Source: Bacteroidales bacterium (GTDB lineage: Bacteria; Bacteroidota; Bacteroidia; Bacteroidales; UBA932). From it: DNA of 64,000 nucleotides. The position numbers were made by a program, and so were the translations under genes. The DNA is taken from NCBI GenBank assembly GCA_012522855.1, contig JAAYJQ010000019.1:83466-147465 (forward strand), given 5' to 3'. This document shows positions 1 to 8,415 of this stretch, piece after piece (the first letter of the stretch is position 1; each line of letters begins with the position of its first letter). Below the pieces are notes generated by a model. The model saw nothing but the letters and a program-made list of their open reading frames with translations, did no database searches and was not told the origin of the DNA.

Positions 1-1248
1 GTTTCCGGAAAAGGGATACGGTTGACCTCGATCGGCATCGATACCTGGGGCTGCGATTTCGTGTGCGTCGGAAAGGACGGGAAGTTCCTCCGTCTGCCTT
101 CCGCGTACCGCGATCCCTGGACGGACGGGGCGCCCGAAAAATTTTTCGAGCGGATGCCGTTGAGCGAAGTCTATGGAAAGACCGGGATCCAGGTCATGAA
201 CTTCAATTCCATCTTTCAGATGGACACGATGCGGCGCCATAAAGACAGCGCGTTCGAGGCGGCGGACAAGATCCTGTTCATCCCGGACGCGCTCAGTTAC
301 ATGCTCACCGGAGAGATGGTTTGTGAATATTCCGTGGCTTCCACCGGACAGATCGTCAATCCCGGGACCCGCAAGCTTGAACCTTCGATCCTGAAGGCCG
401 TCGGCCTGACAGAGGCGAACTTCGGTCGCTTCGTCTATCCGGGGGAAGAGATCGGCTGCCTGCGCCCGGAAGTCCAGAAACTTACGGGGCTCGGGCCGGT
501 GCCGGTGATCGCCGTCGCAGGACACGACACCGCCAGCGCCGTGGCTGCCGTGCCTGCCGAAAATGAAAAATTCGCCTATCTGAGCAGCGGAACCTGGTCG
601 CTGATGGGCATCGAGACTCCCAAGCCGATCATCAATCCGGACACCCGACAGTTGAACTTCACGAACGAGGGCGGAATCGAAGGAACGACTCGTTTCCTCA
701 AGAACATCACAGGGATGTGGCTTCTGGAGCGCTGCCGTCAGGTTTGGAAGGCGGAAGGCCGGGAATATTCCTACGACCGGATCCAAGAAGAGGCCTGGAA
801 GGCGAAAGATTTCCCTTCTACGGTCAATCCGGACGATCCGCGCTTGGCCAATCCCGAGAACATGGTCGAAGTCATCCGTTCCTTGGCCGCTGAGCAGAAT
901 CAACCGGTCCCGCAGACGGATGGAGAGATGATCAGCTGCATCTACCACAGCCTGGTCGCTAAATATATGGAAGTCATCGACATTCTCCGGCGTTTCGCTC
1001 CGTTTGAAATCCGGAAACTGCACGTGATCGGCGGAGGCTCCGCCAATGGCATCGTGAGCCAATGGACAGCCGACGCGCTCGGGATGCCCGTGGTCTGCGG
1101 CCCGACCGAAGCGACTGCTGTCGGCAATGTGATGGTGCAGGCCAGAACGGCCGGCCTCGTAAAAGATCTTTGGGAAATGCGTGAGATCATCGCCAAAGCC
1201 TTCGCTGTGAAGACCTATCTCCCCGGCAATAAACAATCAAAACCATAA
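1..1248 (+). CDS. rhaB: L-rhamnulokinase (FGGY family), 5' end outside window
   Basis: Phosphorylates L-rhamnulose to rhamnulose-1-phosphate in the cytoplasm, using ATP. The reading frame is already open at base 1 (V-S-G-K-G-I-R-L), so the TTG at 22 is not the start; about 60-80 N-terminal residues lie outside the window. Visible FGGY features are SIGIDTWG near the start, AGHDTASA (about residue 167 of the visible part), the SSGTWSLMG segment and the C-terminal ATP-site stretch VIGGGSANG. RhaT follows 3 nt downstream, then the aldolase fusion, so the identity is supported by context as well as motifs. A fuculokinase is less likely given RhaT next door. The isomerase RhaA is not in the window and may lie upstream. 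Confidence 0.9.
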   Translation, partial: VSGKGIRLTSIGIDTWGCDFVCVGKDGKFLRLPSAYRDPWTDGAPEKFFERMPLSEVYGKTGIQVMNFNSIFQMDTMRRHKDSAFEAADKILFIPDALSYMLTGEMVCEYSVASTGQIVNPGTRKLEPSILKAVGLTEANFGRFVYPGEEIGCLRPEVQKLTGLGPVPVIAVAGHDTASAVAAVPAENEKFAYLSSGTWSLMGIETPKPIINPDTRQLNFTNEGGIEGTTRFLKNITGMWLLERCRQVWKAEGREYSYDRIQEEAWKAKDFPSTVNPDDPRLANPENMVEVIRSLAAEQNQPVPQTDGEMISCIYHSLVAKYMEVIDILRRFAPFEIRKLHVIGGGSANGIVSQWTADALGMPVVCGPTEATAVGNVMVQARTAGLVKDLWEMREIIAKAFAVKTYLPGNKQSKP

Positions 1249-1251
1249 GCC

Positions 1252-2256
1252 ATGATTTTCATCGGATTACTGATCATCGCGATCGGAGCCTTCTGCCAGT
1301 CCAGCAGCTACGTCCCCATCAATAAAGTCAAGAACTGGAGTTGGGAATCCTACTGGTTCGTCCAGGGCATTTTCGCTTGGCTGGTGTTCCCGATTCTGGG
1401 CGCTTTGCTGGCCATCCCTTCGGGGGAATCCCTCCTGGGCCTGTATGCCGCCCATTCGGCCGCGACCCTGAAAACCATCTTTTTCGGAATGTTATGGGGG
1501 ATTGGCGGCCTTACTTTCGGACTTTCCATGCGCTATTTGGGGGTCGCGCTCGGTCAATCGGTCGCCTTGGGCCTTTGCTCGGCACTCGGTACCATTTTGA
1601 CTCCCGTATTCACCGGCAATATGCAGGATCTGACAACTCCGGTGATCGTGGGTGTGGTCGTGATGCTGATCGGTATCACCATTCTGGGCATCGCCGGTTC
1701 TTTGAAAACCAAAGAAGTGGATGACGAGAAGAAGAAGGAATCCGTCAAGGATTTCAACTTCGGCAAAGGGATTCTGGTCGCCGTGCTTTCCGGCTTTATG
1801 AGCGCCTGCTTCGCCATCGGACTGGGCTTCGGAGCTCCACTGAGCTGGGAGGGCACCCCTGAAATCTTCAAGACCCTGCCCGCTACCCTCCTGGTGACTT
1901 TCGGCGGCTTCCTCGTGAACGCAGCCTACTGCCTTTCCCAGAATGCGAAAAACAAGACCTGGGGCGATTATAAAAAAGGCAATGTATGGGGCAATAATCT
2001 GATATTCTGTGCGTTGGCAGGACTGCTCTGGTACAGCCAGTTCTTCGGACTCTCGCTGGGAAAGGGCTTCCTGGCCGGTTCCGCCGTGCTCCTTGCATTC
2101 AGCTGGAGCATCCTGATGTCGCTGAACGTAACTTTCTCCAATGTCTGGGGAATCATCCTGAAGGAATGGAAGGGCTGTTCGAAGAAGACGATTGTCGTCT
2201 TGATCGGTGGTCTGGTTATCCTGGTTATTTCCTGCTTCTTACCTCAATTGCTGTAG
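1252..2256 (+). CDS. rhaT: L-rhamnose/H+ symporter RhaT
   Basis: Inner-membrane importer of L-rhamnose in the drug/metabolite transporter superfamily. The 334-residue protein has about ten hydrophobic helices, and the N-terminus (GLLIIAIGAFCQSSSYVP) carries the glycine/serine-rich first helix typical of RhaT. The length matches the family (about 340). It sits 3 nt after the kinase stop, and the next gene begins 1 nt after its own stop, so all are translated from one mRNA. It supplies the substrate for the isomerase/kinase/aldolase pathway encoded around it. Confidence 0.9.
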   Translation: MIFIGLLIIAIGAFCQSSSYVPINKVKNWSWESYWFVQGIFAWLVFPILGALLAIPSGESLLGLYAAHSAATLKTIFFGMLWGIGGLTFGLSMRYLGVALGQSVALGLCSALGTILTPVFTGNMQDLTTPVIVGVVVMLIGITILGIAGSLKTKEVDDEKKKESVKDFNFGKGILVAVLSGFMSACFAIGLGFGAPLSWEGTPEIFKTLPATLLVTFGGFLVNAAYCLSQNAKNKTWGDYKKGNVWGNNLIFCALAGLLWYSQFFGLSLGKGFLAGSAVLLAFSWSILMSLNVTFSNVWGIILKEWKGCSKKTIVVLIGGLVILVISCFLPQLL

Positions 2257-2257
2257 C

Positions 2258-3376
2258 ATGAAGAAGATTCTCGATGTAAACGCCCACCTGCACACCCCTT
2301 ATTCCTTCAGCGCTTTTACCGATGTGAAGCAAGCCTTGGATCTGGCGTCGAAGGAAGGGGTGCAAGTTGTGGGCATCAATGATTTCTACTCCCTCGACGG
2401 TTATCGGGAATGGAGCGAGGCTTGCGCAGAGCGGCGCCTTTATCCGCTGTTCAATGTCGAATTCATCTCCCTCAATGCAGAGGACCAGGCGGCGGGACTC
2501 CGGGTCAACGATCCGAACAATCCGGGCCGCACCTACTTAAGCGGCAAAGGTCTGGCCTATCCTGTGATCCTGAAGGGAAAGGAGGCGGAACTGTTGGCCG
2601 GGGCGCGGGCGGAATCGAATGCCCAAGTCGAACGCATGTCCGTTAAACTCAATGATCATTTACAGGCCGTGAAAGCCGGGTTCACTTTGAATTTCCGTCG
2701 GATCGTGCAGGATCTCACCCGGGGATCCGTGCGAGAGCGCCATTTGGCCAAGGCTCTCCGGTTGGCGGTCGAAGCCAAGTTCAGCCGAGATACCGATCGG
2801 CTGGCCTGCTATGAGCGCGTGTTCGGCGGGAAACCGCTTTCCGCCCCGCTTTCGGACCAGGCTGCTGTGGAGAACGAGATCCGAAGCAAGCTGCTGAAAG
2901 CAGGGGGCGCTGCCTTTGTCCCGGAGGATCCCACCGCCTTCCTTCCCATGGAAACCGTCTGCAGGATCATTCTCGCCGCGGGCGGAATCCCGACCTATCC
3001 CTTCTTGGCGGACGATACCAAAGGAGCGTTTACGGATTTTGAGGGGGATCTCCAGCGGGCGGCGAACACGCTCAAGAAAAGAGGCATTGCCTCGGCTGAG
3101 TTTATCACGACGCGCAATTCCACTGCCGTGTTGGAACAGTATTCTACCTATTTGCAGGACGAAGGCTTCACGGTGACTTTCGGTTCCGAACACAATACGC
3201 CCGCGCTGGAACCGATCCTGCTCCGGACACGTGACCATGCCGAGGGGCTTAGCGATAAACTCCGCGAAATCAATTACCGCGGGGCTTGCGTGGTGGCCGC
3301 CCATCAGGCCGGTCTGTCTTCCGTCGAAGAAGGAGATGCCCTCATCCGGAAATCGGTCGGAGAACCAGCTTGTTGA
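2258..3376 (+). CDS. PHP-domain metal-dependent protein in rhamnose operon
   Basis: A 372-residue PHP-type protein. The N-terminus reads VNAHLHTPYSFSAF, the classic first PHP metal motif (HxH), followed by an ALDLASKEGVQVVGINDF segment like the second strand-helix of the fold. SEHNTP near residue 327 and a late VAAHQAG match the later histidine ligands. The start is taken as ATG 2258, one base after the rhaT stop, because the HxH motif begins ten residues later; a longer frame from 2207 would overlap rhaT. PHP proteins are phosphoesterases or amidohydrolases, and the substrate here is unknown. Its position between transporter and aldolase suggests a role in rhamnose use, perhaps on a phosphorylated intermediate; that is inference. 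Confidence 0.7.
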   Translation: MKKILDVNAHLHTPYSFSAFTDVKQALDLASKEGVQVVGINDFYSLDGYREWSEACAERRLYPLFNVEFISLNAEDQAAGLRVNDPNNPGRTYLSGKGLAYPVILKGKEAELLAGARAESNAQVERMSVKLNDHLQAVKAGFTLNFRRIVQDLTRGSVRERHLAKALRLAVEAKFSRDTDRLACYERVFGGKPLSAPLSDQAAVENEIRSKLLKAGGAAFVPEDPTAFLPMETVCRIILAAGGIPTYPFLADDTKGAFTDFEGDLQRAANTLKKRGIASAEFITTRNSTAVLEQYSTYLQDEGFTVTFGSEHNTPALEPILLRTRDHAEGLSDKLREINYRGACVVAAHQAGLSSVEEGDALIRKSVGEPAC

Positions 3377-3401
3377 ATGAATTGAAGTACACAATTACAG
3401 T

Positions 3402-5363
3402 ATGAAAAAAGGAATAGATAATCTGATTGCCGTCTCTCGGAAATATGGAGCAGACGCGCGGTTTGTCATCGCTGGAGGGGGAAACACTTCCTACAAGAAC
3501 GCCGAAAAACTCTGGGTCAAGGCAAGCGGACATGCGCTAGCCACCATTACAGAGGAAGGTTTTGCCATCCTCGACCGGGCAGTCCTGAACACAATGGGCG
3601 CGAAGGAATACAGTTCGGACCCGTCGGAGCGGGAAGCCCAGGTAAAAAACGATCTGGCCAATGCCAGCCTCACCAAGGATCGGCGTCCATCGGTCGAGAC
3701 ATCGCTCCACAATTGTATCGGATTCGCCTATGTGGTGCATCTGCACCCGACCCTCGTGAACGCGCTGATGTGCGCTTCTTCCGCTGAAAGAACTTGCGCG
3801 GAGCTTTTTCCCGAAGCGCTCTACATTGAATATACCGATCCCGGCTACACGCTGTTCAAAAAGGTTTACGATCGGATCGAAGCCCGAAAGGCTGCGACGG
3901 GCAGGGAACCCCAGGTGATCTTTCTTCAGAACCACGGCGTCTTCGTAGGCGCTGACTCGACCGAGGAGATCGCGCGCATCTACGACGGAATTATCGACAA
4001 ACTTTCCGCCCTTGCCGGCGTGCTTCCAGAAGGTGAAACCGAGATTCCTGCGACTGTTTCCGAGACGCTTCCCGCCATCCGCCAGATGCTTTCCCGCAGC
4101 GGACGCGGGCTCAAGACTCTGCGTGTCACGCGGAATGCCCTGGTGGACACCTTCCTCGAAAGCGTGGAAGCCTATTCAGAAGTTTCCACGCCCTTTACGC
4201 CGGACATGATCGTCTACTGCAAGCAGGAATACCTTTATCTTGACGCGGTCTCCGAAGCGGATCTGCTCCGGCAGGCCGAAGAAAAGATCGAGGCCTATGT
4301 CGCGAGGCGCGGTTACACGCCGAAAGTTCTTCTGATCAAGGGGATAGGGTTGGTCGCTGTCGGGGATCACGCCCGGAACGCCGATATCGTCACGGATGTT
4401 TTCCTGGACGCGATGAAGATCGCGTTTTGGGCGCGGGCCTTTGGCGGGGCGCATCCGATGGAGCGCGAATGGATCGATTTCATCGACAATTGGGAAGTTG
4501 AAAACTATCGCCGTCAGGTTGCTGCCGGGAATTCAAGAGGTCGGGTCGAGGGCAAGACCATCATCGTGACGGGAGCCGCCCAGGGCTTCGGCGAGGGAAT
4601 CGCGCGGGAGCTCCTCCTGCAGGGAGCGAACATTGTCGTAGCGGACTTGAACGAAGAGACGGGGGGGAGGACGACCGCGGCGCTCAATGCAATCGCAGGA
4701 AACAACAGCGTCCTCTTTGTCAAGACAAACGTCGCGGACTTGGAGAGTGTACAGGGATTGGTTCGCGCCACCGTCATCCGCTTCGGTGCCCTGGATGCCT
4801 TCATCAGCAATGCCGGCGTGGTCCGCGCGGGTAATCTGGAAGACATGACCCTGGAAAACATGCAGTTCGTCTCCAACATCAACTACATGGGCTACTTCGT
4901 CTGCGCGAAAGCAGCTTCCCATGTCATGAAACTTCAGACGGCTCAGGATCCGGACTATTACGCTGACATCATCCAGATCAACAGCAAGAGCGGAGTCCGG
5001 GGAAGCAAGGCCAATTTCGCCTATGCCGGAAGCAAGTTCGGCGGTATCGGGCTTACCCAGAGCTTTGCCCTTGAACTCGCGCCCTTCCGTATCAAGGTGA
5101 ACAGCATCTGTCCGGGCAACTACTACGACGGGCCGCTCTGGAGCAATCCGGAAAAAGGACTCTTTACCCAGTATCTCCAGGCAGGCAAGGTCCCTGGCGC
5201 GAAGACGGTCCAGGAAGTGAAGGACCATTATCTTGCCCAGGTTCCCATGCGCAAGGGTTGTAATCCGGCGGATGTGACCAAAGCGATTCTCTACGCCATT
5301 GACCAGACAGGGGAGACCGGACAGGCCATCCCCGTGACCGGCGGCCAGGTTATGTTGGCGTGA
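3402..5363 (+). CDS. Class II aldolase / short-chain dehydrogenase fusion (RhaEW-type)
   Basis: A bifunctional cytoplasmic enzyme expected to split rhamnulose-1-phosphate into dihydroxyacetone phosphate and L-lactaldehyde, then oxidise the lactaldehyde with NAD. Residues 1 to about 370 are the class II aldolase part: GGGNTSYKN, the zinc motif VHLHPT and a second ligand site QNHGVFV. Residues about 385-653 are a short-chain dehydrogenase: Rossmann motif TGAAQGFGEGIA, NAG (ISNAGV), catalytic Ser in INSKSG and Tyr-Lys in YAGSK. The length (653) is near that of known fused rhamnulose-1-P aldolase/lactaldehyde dehydrogenases (about 690). It is the last gene of the rhamnose operon, 25 nt after the PHP gene. 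The assignment rests on domain order plus context. Confidence 0.85.
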   Translation: MKKGIDNLIAVSRKYGADARFVIAGGGNTSYKNAEKLWVKASGHALATITEEGFAILDRAVLNTMGAKEYSSDPSEREAQVKNDLANASLTKDRRPSVETSLHNCIGFAYVVHLHPTLVNALMCASSAERTCAELFPEALYIEYTDPGYTLFKKVYDRIEARKAATGREPQVIFLQNHGVFVGADSTEEIARIYDGIIDKLSALAGVLPEGETEIPATVSETLPAIRQMLSRSGRGLKTLRVTRNALVDTFLESVEAYSEVSTPFTPDMIVYCKQEYLYLDAVSEADLLRQAEEKIEAYVARRGYTPKVLLIKGIGLVAVGDHARNADIVTDVFLDAMKIAFWARAFGGAHPMEREWIDFIDNWEVENYRRQVAAGNSRGRVEGKTIIVTGAAQGFGEGIARELLLQGANIVVADLNEETGGRTTAALNAIAGNNSVLFVKTNVADLESVQGLVRATVIRFGALDAFISNAGVVRAGNLEDMTLENMQFVSNINYMGYFVCAKAASHVMKLQTAQDPDYYADIIQINSKSGVRGSKANFAYAGSKFGGIGLTQSFALELAPFRIKVNSICPGNYYDGPLWSNPEKGLFTQYLQAGKVPGAKTVQEVKDHYLAQVPMRKGCNPADVTKAILYAIDQTGETGQAIPVTGGQVMLA

Positions 5364-5399
5364 GCCGGTTTCAGAATCGTCCCAGGTAGGGGTGTAGGA

Positions 5400-5561
5400 T
5401 TATTCGGCAGGTTCGAAGTCTTCCTTGCCTACGCCGCAGAGGGGACAAACCCAATCTTCGGGGAGTTCTTCGAAGGCGGTTCCGGGGGCGATGCCGTTTT
5501 CGGGATCACCGATTTGGGGATCATACTCGTAGCCACAAACTTTGCAGACGTACTTTTTCAT
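5400..5561 (-). CDS. Rubredoxin
   Basis: A 53-residue one-iron electron carrier. It has the two CxxCG knuckles ([11 protein letters not shown] and [10 protein letters not shown]) that bind Fe(SCys)4, plus the conserved acidic surface and FEELPEDW stretch, and the length is standard for a free rubredoxin. The start is ATG 5561, which gives the usual [10 protein letters not shown]; the 14 extra codons upstream have no family match. Convergent with the rhamnose operon. In anaerobic Bacteroidales it probably serves oxidative-stress reduction; no partner enzyme is adjacent. Confidence 0.97.
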   Translation of the reverse strand: MKKYVCKVCGYEYDPQIGDPENGIAPGTAFEELPEDWVCPLCGVGKEDFEPAE

Positions 5562-5707
5562 ATTCGTAAAAGATTGAAAATTGTCATGCAGCAAAGATAG
5601 CACAAATCACGAAATCGAAATTGCTGATCTGCTTATAATTATAAATTAAAATATTCTACTTGCTAAGGGTTTCGCAATAAAATCGTTTTAAAAAATTATT
5701 TAAAACG

Positions 5708-5738
5708 TTTGGAAATTAAAATAAACTTGATATCTTTG
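5708..5738 (+). promoter_or_regulatory. Bacteroidota promoter for candidate small RNA
   Basis: TTTG at 5708-5711 and TATCTTTG at 5731-5738, separated by 19 nt, match the Bacteroidota housekeeping promoter (TTTG, about 20 nt, TAnnTTTG). Transcription would start near 5742-5745. No coding region begins before the terminator at 5801. Confidence 0.75.
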
Positions 5739-5742
5739 CATC

Positions 5743-5837
5743 GGACAAACAAAAGTTCTTTTTGTTGTCTATTTGTTAAGTTCGTTTTATATACAACAGG
5801 CCGGCGCTTTGGGGAAAGCGACGGCCTTTCTTTTTAC
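5743..5837 (+). ncRNA. Candidate small RNA of about 95 nt
   Basis: A compact transcription unit with no ORF, running from the promoter at 5708-5738 to the hairpin and T-run at 5801-5837. The 5' part can fold into a bulged hairpin (5744-5771, GACAA...TTGTC), then an AT-rich single-stranded linker, then the terminator stem. A second promoter (5901-5908) lies downstream before the MFS gene, so the unit need not be a leader of that gene. I do not recognise an Rfam family. A terminated attenuator leader for the MFS gene is the alternative. Confidence 0.5.
5801..5837 (+). terminator. Intrinsic terminator
   Basis: 12-nt arms (5801-5812 and 5817-5828) with one G-A mismatch close over a GGGG loop and are followed by TTTCTTTTT. 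The stem is GC-rich, so this is a strong rho-independent terminator on the + strand. Confidence 0.85.
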
Positions 5838-5900
5838 ACGGAATCCGACCCCCGCGAATCAATTTTTTGAATCAGTCCGTTCCTTTTTCGGATTATTTGT

Positions 5901-5908
5901 TATATTTG
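5901..5908 (+). promoter_or_regulatory. -7 promoter box of MFS gene
   Basis: TATATTTG matches TAnnTTTG and lies 50 nt before the MFS start codon. No clear TTTG -33 box is seen, so only the -7 element is claimed. Confidence 0.55.
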
Positions 5909-5958
5909 TCAAGATATGTCATCATTGAATCAATGTTCAATCAATAATCTTTAACACA

Positions 5959-7272
5959 ATGGAAAAGAAACAAGGCAACATCGTTGCGATCATCACGATG
6001 ATTTTCCTCTTCGGAATGATCTCCTTCGTGACGAACTTGGCTGCACCGATCGGTGTGATTTGGAAACAGGCTCCCGGAATCGAAGGCTCCAACGCCCTCG
6101 GAATGATGGGCAACATGATGAATTTCCTTGCCTACCTGTTCATGGGGATCCCCGCCGGAAAGATGCTGCAGCGGATCGGTTACAAGAGAACCGCTCTTGT
6201 AGCGATCGCCATAGGATTCATCGGTGTGTTCACCCAGTTCCTGTCCGGCATCGTCGGGGTCAATGCCCGGATCTTCGGGCTCCCGGCTAATTGGTATGTG
6301 TATCTGCTGGGCGCGTTCATCGCAGGATTCTCCGTCTGTATGCTGAACACCGTGGTCAACCCGATGCTTACGCTCCTGGGCGGCGGCGGCAAGAGAGGCA
6401 ACCAGTACATCCAGATCGGCGGAACTTTCAACTCTTTGATGGCGACTTTGACCCCGATGCTGGTCGGAGCGCTCATCGGCTCCGTCAGCAAGGACACGGT
6501 GATCGCAGATGTCAATCCCGTGCTGTTCATGGCCATGGGTGTTTTCGCCCTTGCGTTCATCATCCTTCTGTTCATCCCCATCTCCAATCCCGAGACGGAA
6601 GCCGCTGCAAGAGATGCTGTGAGTCCCTGGAAGTATCGCCATTTCGTATTCGGAGTCATAGCGATTTTCGTCTATGTCGGAATTGAGGTCGGCATCCCGG
6701 GCACCTTGAATTATTACCTGGCGGACGGCTCTGCAAAGGGAGCGGGCCTGGATCCCGCTACCGCCGCCACCGTCGCAGGTTTTGTGGCAGGAACATACTG
6801 GTTCCTGATGCTCATCGGAAGATTCGTGTCCAGCTTCATCAGCGGAACCGTGTCCAGCAAGACGCAGCTTATCGTTGTGGCTAGCGTGGCGATCCTCCTC
6901 GTCATCGGAGCCATGCTTTCACCCGTTTCATCCAGGGTTTCGATGCCGGTCTTCACCGGTTCCGGTTTCGGAATGGTGCAGGTCCCGCTCTCGGCTTTGC
7001 TGTTGGTGCTTTGCGGTCTTTGCACTTCCGTCATGTGGGGTGTCATTTTCAATCTGTCCGTGGAAGGACTGGGCAAGAGCACGGCGCTTGCGTCCGGTAT
7101 CTTCATGACGATGGTCGTAGGCGGCGGTATCCTGCCGCTGATACAGAATTGGATCGCCGACAAGACCACCTACATGGGCAGTTACTGGGTGATTCTATTC
7201 GGGGTCGGCTACATCCTCTGGTACGCGCTCTTCGGATCGAAGGTTAAACTTGTGGACAACAAAACGGAATAA
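5959..7272 (+). CDS. MFS sugar transporter
   Basis: A 437-residue inner-membrane permease with about twelve hydrophobic helices. The loop after helix 2 (GIPAGKMLQRIGYKR) is the major facilitator motif A (GxLaDrxGrkr-like). A polar stretch around residues 210-230 (SNPETEAAARDAVSPWK) is the usual central cytoplasmic loop. A ROK kinase gene begins 9 nt downstream, so the pair probably imports and phosphorylates one hexose (glucose, mannose or an amino sugar). It could belong to the FucP/GluP-like group, but I cannot assign the substrate. Confidence 0.75.
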   Translation: MEKKQGNIVAIITMIFLFGMISFVTNLAAPIGVIWKQAPGIEGSNALGMMGNMMNFLAYLFMGIPAGKMLQRIGYKRTALVAIAIGFIGVFTQFLSGIVGVNARIFGLPANWYVYLLGAFIAGFSVCMLNTVVNPMLTLLGGGGKRGNQYIQIGGTFNSLMATLTPMLVGALIGSVSKDTVIADVNPVLFMAMGVFALAFIILLFIPISNPETEAAARDAVSPWKYRHFVFGVIAIFVYVGIEVGIPGTLNYYLADGSAKGAGLDPATAATVAGFVAGTYWFLMLIGRFVSSFISGTVSSKTQLIVVASVAILLVIGAMLSPVSSRVSMPVFTGSGFGMVQVPLSALLLVLCGLCTSVMWGVIFNLSVEGLGKSTALASGIFMTMVVGGGILPLIQNWIADKTTYMGSYWVILFGVGYILWYALFGSKVKLVDNKTE

Positions 7273-7281
7273 TACTTGAAT

Positions 7282-8241
7282 ATGGAAAAGAACTTGGTCA
7301 TCGGAATCGATGTAGGTGGACAGACCACCAAATGCGGGGTTGTGGACGCCCGCGGAACCGTGTTGGCGCAGACCGTCCTCCGCTCCGACGCTCATACGGA
7401 AGTTGAGCCCTACATTGCCTCCGTGGCGGAGGCGCTCGAGAGAATCATCGCCGATACGAAAGCGGAAGGCGTGATCCGCGGGATCGGAGTCGGCGCTCCG
7501 AATGCCAACTACTACACGGGAGAAATCGAGAGTGCCGTCAATCTTACGTGGGGAGGGACCAAGACCATCAAGTTCGCCCAACTGCTGTCCGACGCCATGG
7601 GTGGTATCCCTGTGTCTTTGACCAACGACGCGAATGCCGCGGCTATGGGAGAAATGACCTATGGCGTGGCCCGCGGTATGAAGAATTTCATTATGATTAC
7701 GCTGGGTACCGGTGTCGGCAGCGGAATCGTTATCAACGGGGAGATGGTCTACGGCCATGACGGATTTGCGGGTGAATTGGGACACACAACCATTGTGCGT
7801 CACAATGGCCGCCAATGCAACTGCGGCAAGCAGGGTTGTCTGGAGGCCTACTGCTCCGCGATCGGTGTTGCCCGGACGGCCCGTGAATGGCTGGACATGA
7901 GCGACGAGCCGTCCTTGCTCCGCAGTCTCGATAACATCTCGTCCAAGGATGTTTACGAGGCGGCGAAAGAGGGCGACAAATTGGCGTTGCGTGTTTTCGA
8001 GTATACCGGAGATTTGCTCGGCCAAGCCTTTGCCGACTTCATCGGGTTTTCTTCTCCTGAAGCGATCGTGCTCTTCGGAGGTTTGGCCCGCTCCAAAGAA
8101 TTCCTTACCGAACCGATCCTGCGCTCGATGAATGCGAATGTGCTACCCTTGTGGCGGAACAAGATAAAGCTCGTCTATTCCCAACTCAAGGAATCGGACG
8201 CCGCTATCCTCGGGGCCTCCGCTCTCGCCTGGGAACTGTAA
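7282..8241 (+). CDS. ROK family sugar kinase
   Basis: A 319-residue cytoplasmic kinase or ROK-fold protein. The N-terminal phosphate motif is GIDVGGQTTK, the central GTGVGSGI stretch is conserved, and the ROK zinc signature is complete: a His in GELGHTT followed by CNCGKQGC. There is no N-terminal winged helix, so this is an enzyme rather than a NagC/XylR-type repressor. The start is ATG 7282; a TTG two codons upstream is less likely. It follows the MFS gene in the same unit. Glucokinase is the default expectation, but other hexoses or N-acylated sugars are possible. Confidence 0.88.
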   Translation: MEKNLVIGIDVGGQTTKCGVVDARGTVLAQTVLRSDAHTEVEPYIASVAEALERIIADTKAEGVIRGIGVGAPNANYYTGEIESAVNLTWGGTKTIKFAQLLSDAMGGIPVSLTNDANAAAMGEMTYGVARGMKNFIMITLGTGVGSGIVINGEMVYGHDGFAGELGHTTIVRHNGRQCNCGKQGCLEAYCSAIGVARTAREWLDMSDEPSLLRSLDNISSKDVYEAAKEGDKLALRVFEYTGDLLGQAFADFIGFSSPEAIVLFGGLARSKEFLTEPILRSMNANVLPLWRNKIKLVYSQLKESDAAILGASALAWEL

Positions 8242-8296
8242 GTTTTTTCTTCGCTTGCTTGGTTTAGAATATTCTCTGAATCAATTACTTCTAAAT

Positions 8297-8326
8297 AACC
8301 CCTAGGGCAATTTTGCCCTAGGGGTT
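8297..8326. terminator. Palindromic bidirectional terminator (copy 1)
   Basis: A perfect inverted repeat with 14-nt arms (AACCCCTAGGGCAA and its complement) and almost no spacer. It lies between the ROK gene (+) and the 3' end of the beta-helix gene (-), so it can serve both converging units. A near-identical copy is at 13882-13911. Confidence 0.7.
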
Positions 8327-8415
8327 ACTTGTACTGCGCTGCCAATCAACTCTTTATGGAATTCGCAGCCGACATCCGCGCAGCTGCGATACGTATGTAT
8401 TGGATGACTGCTTTT

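Noticed and set aside
22..24. TTG 22 as the rhamnulokinase start
   Set aside because: The frame is open to base 1 and the family N-terminus is missing, so the gene begins upstream of the window.
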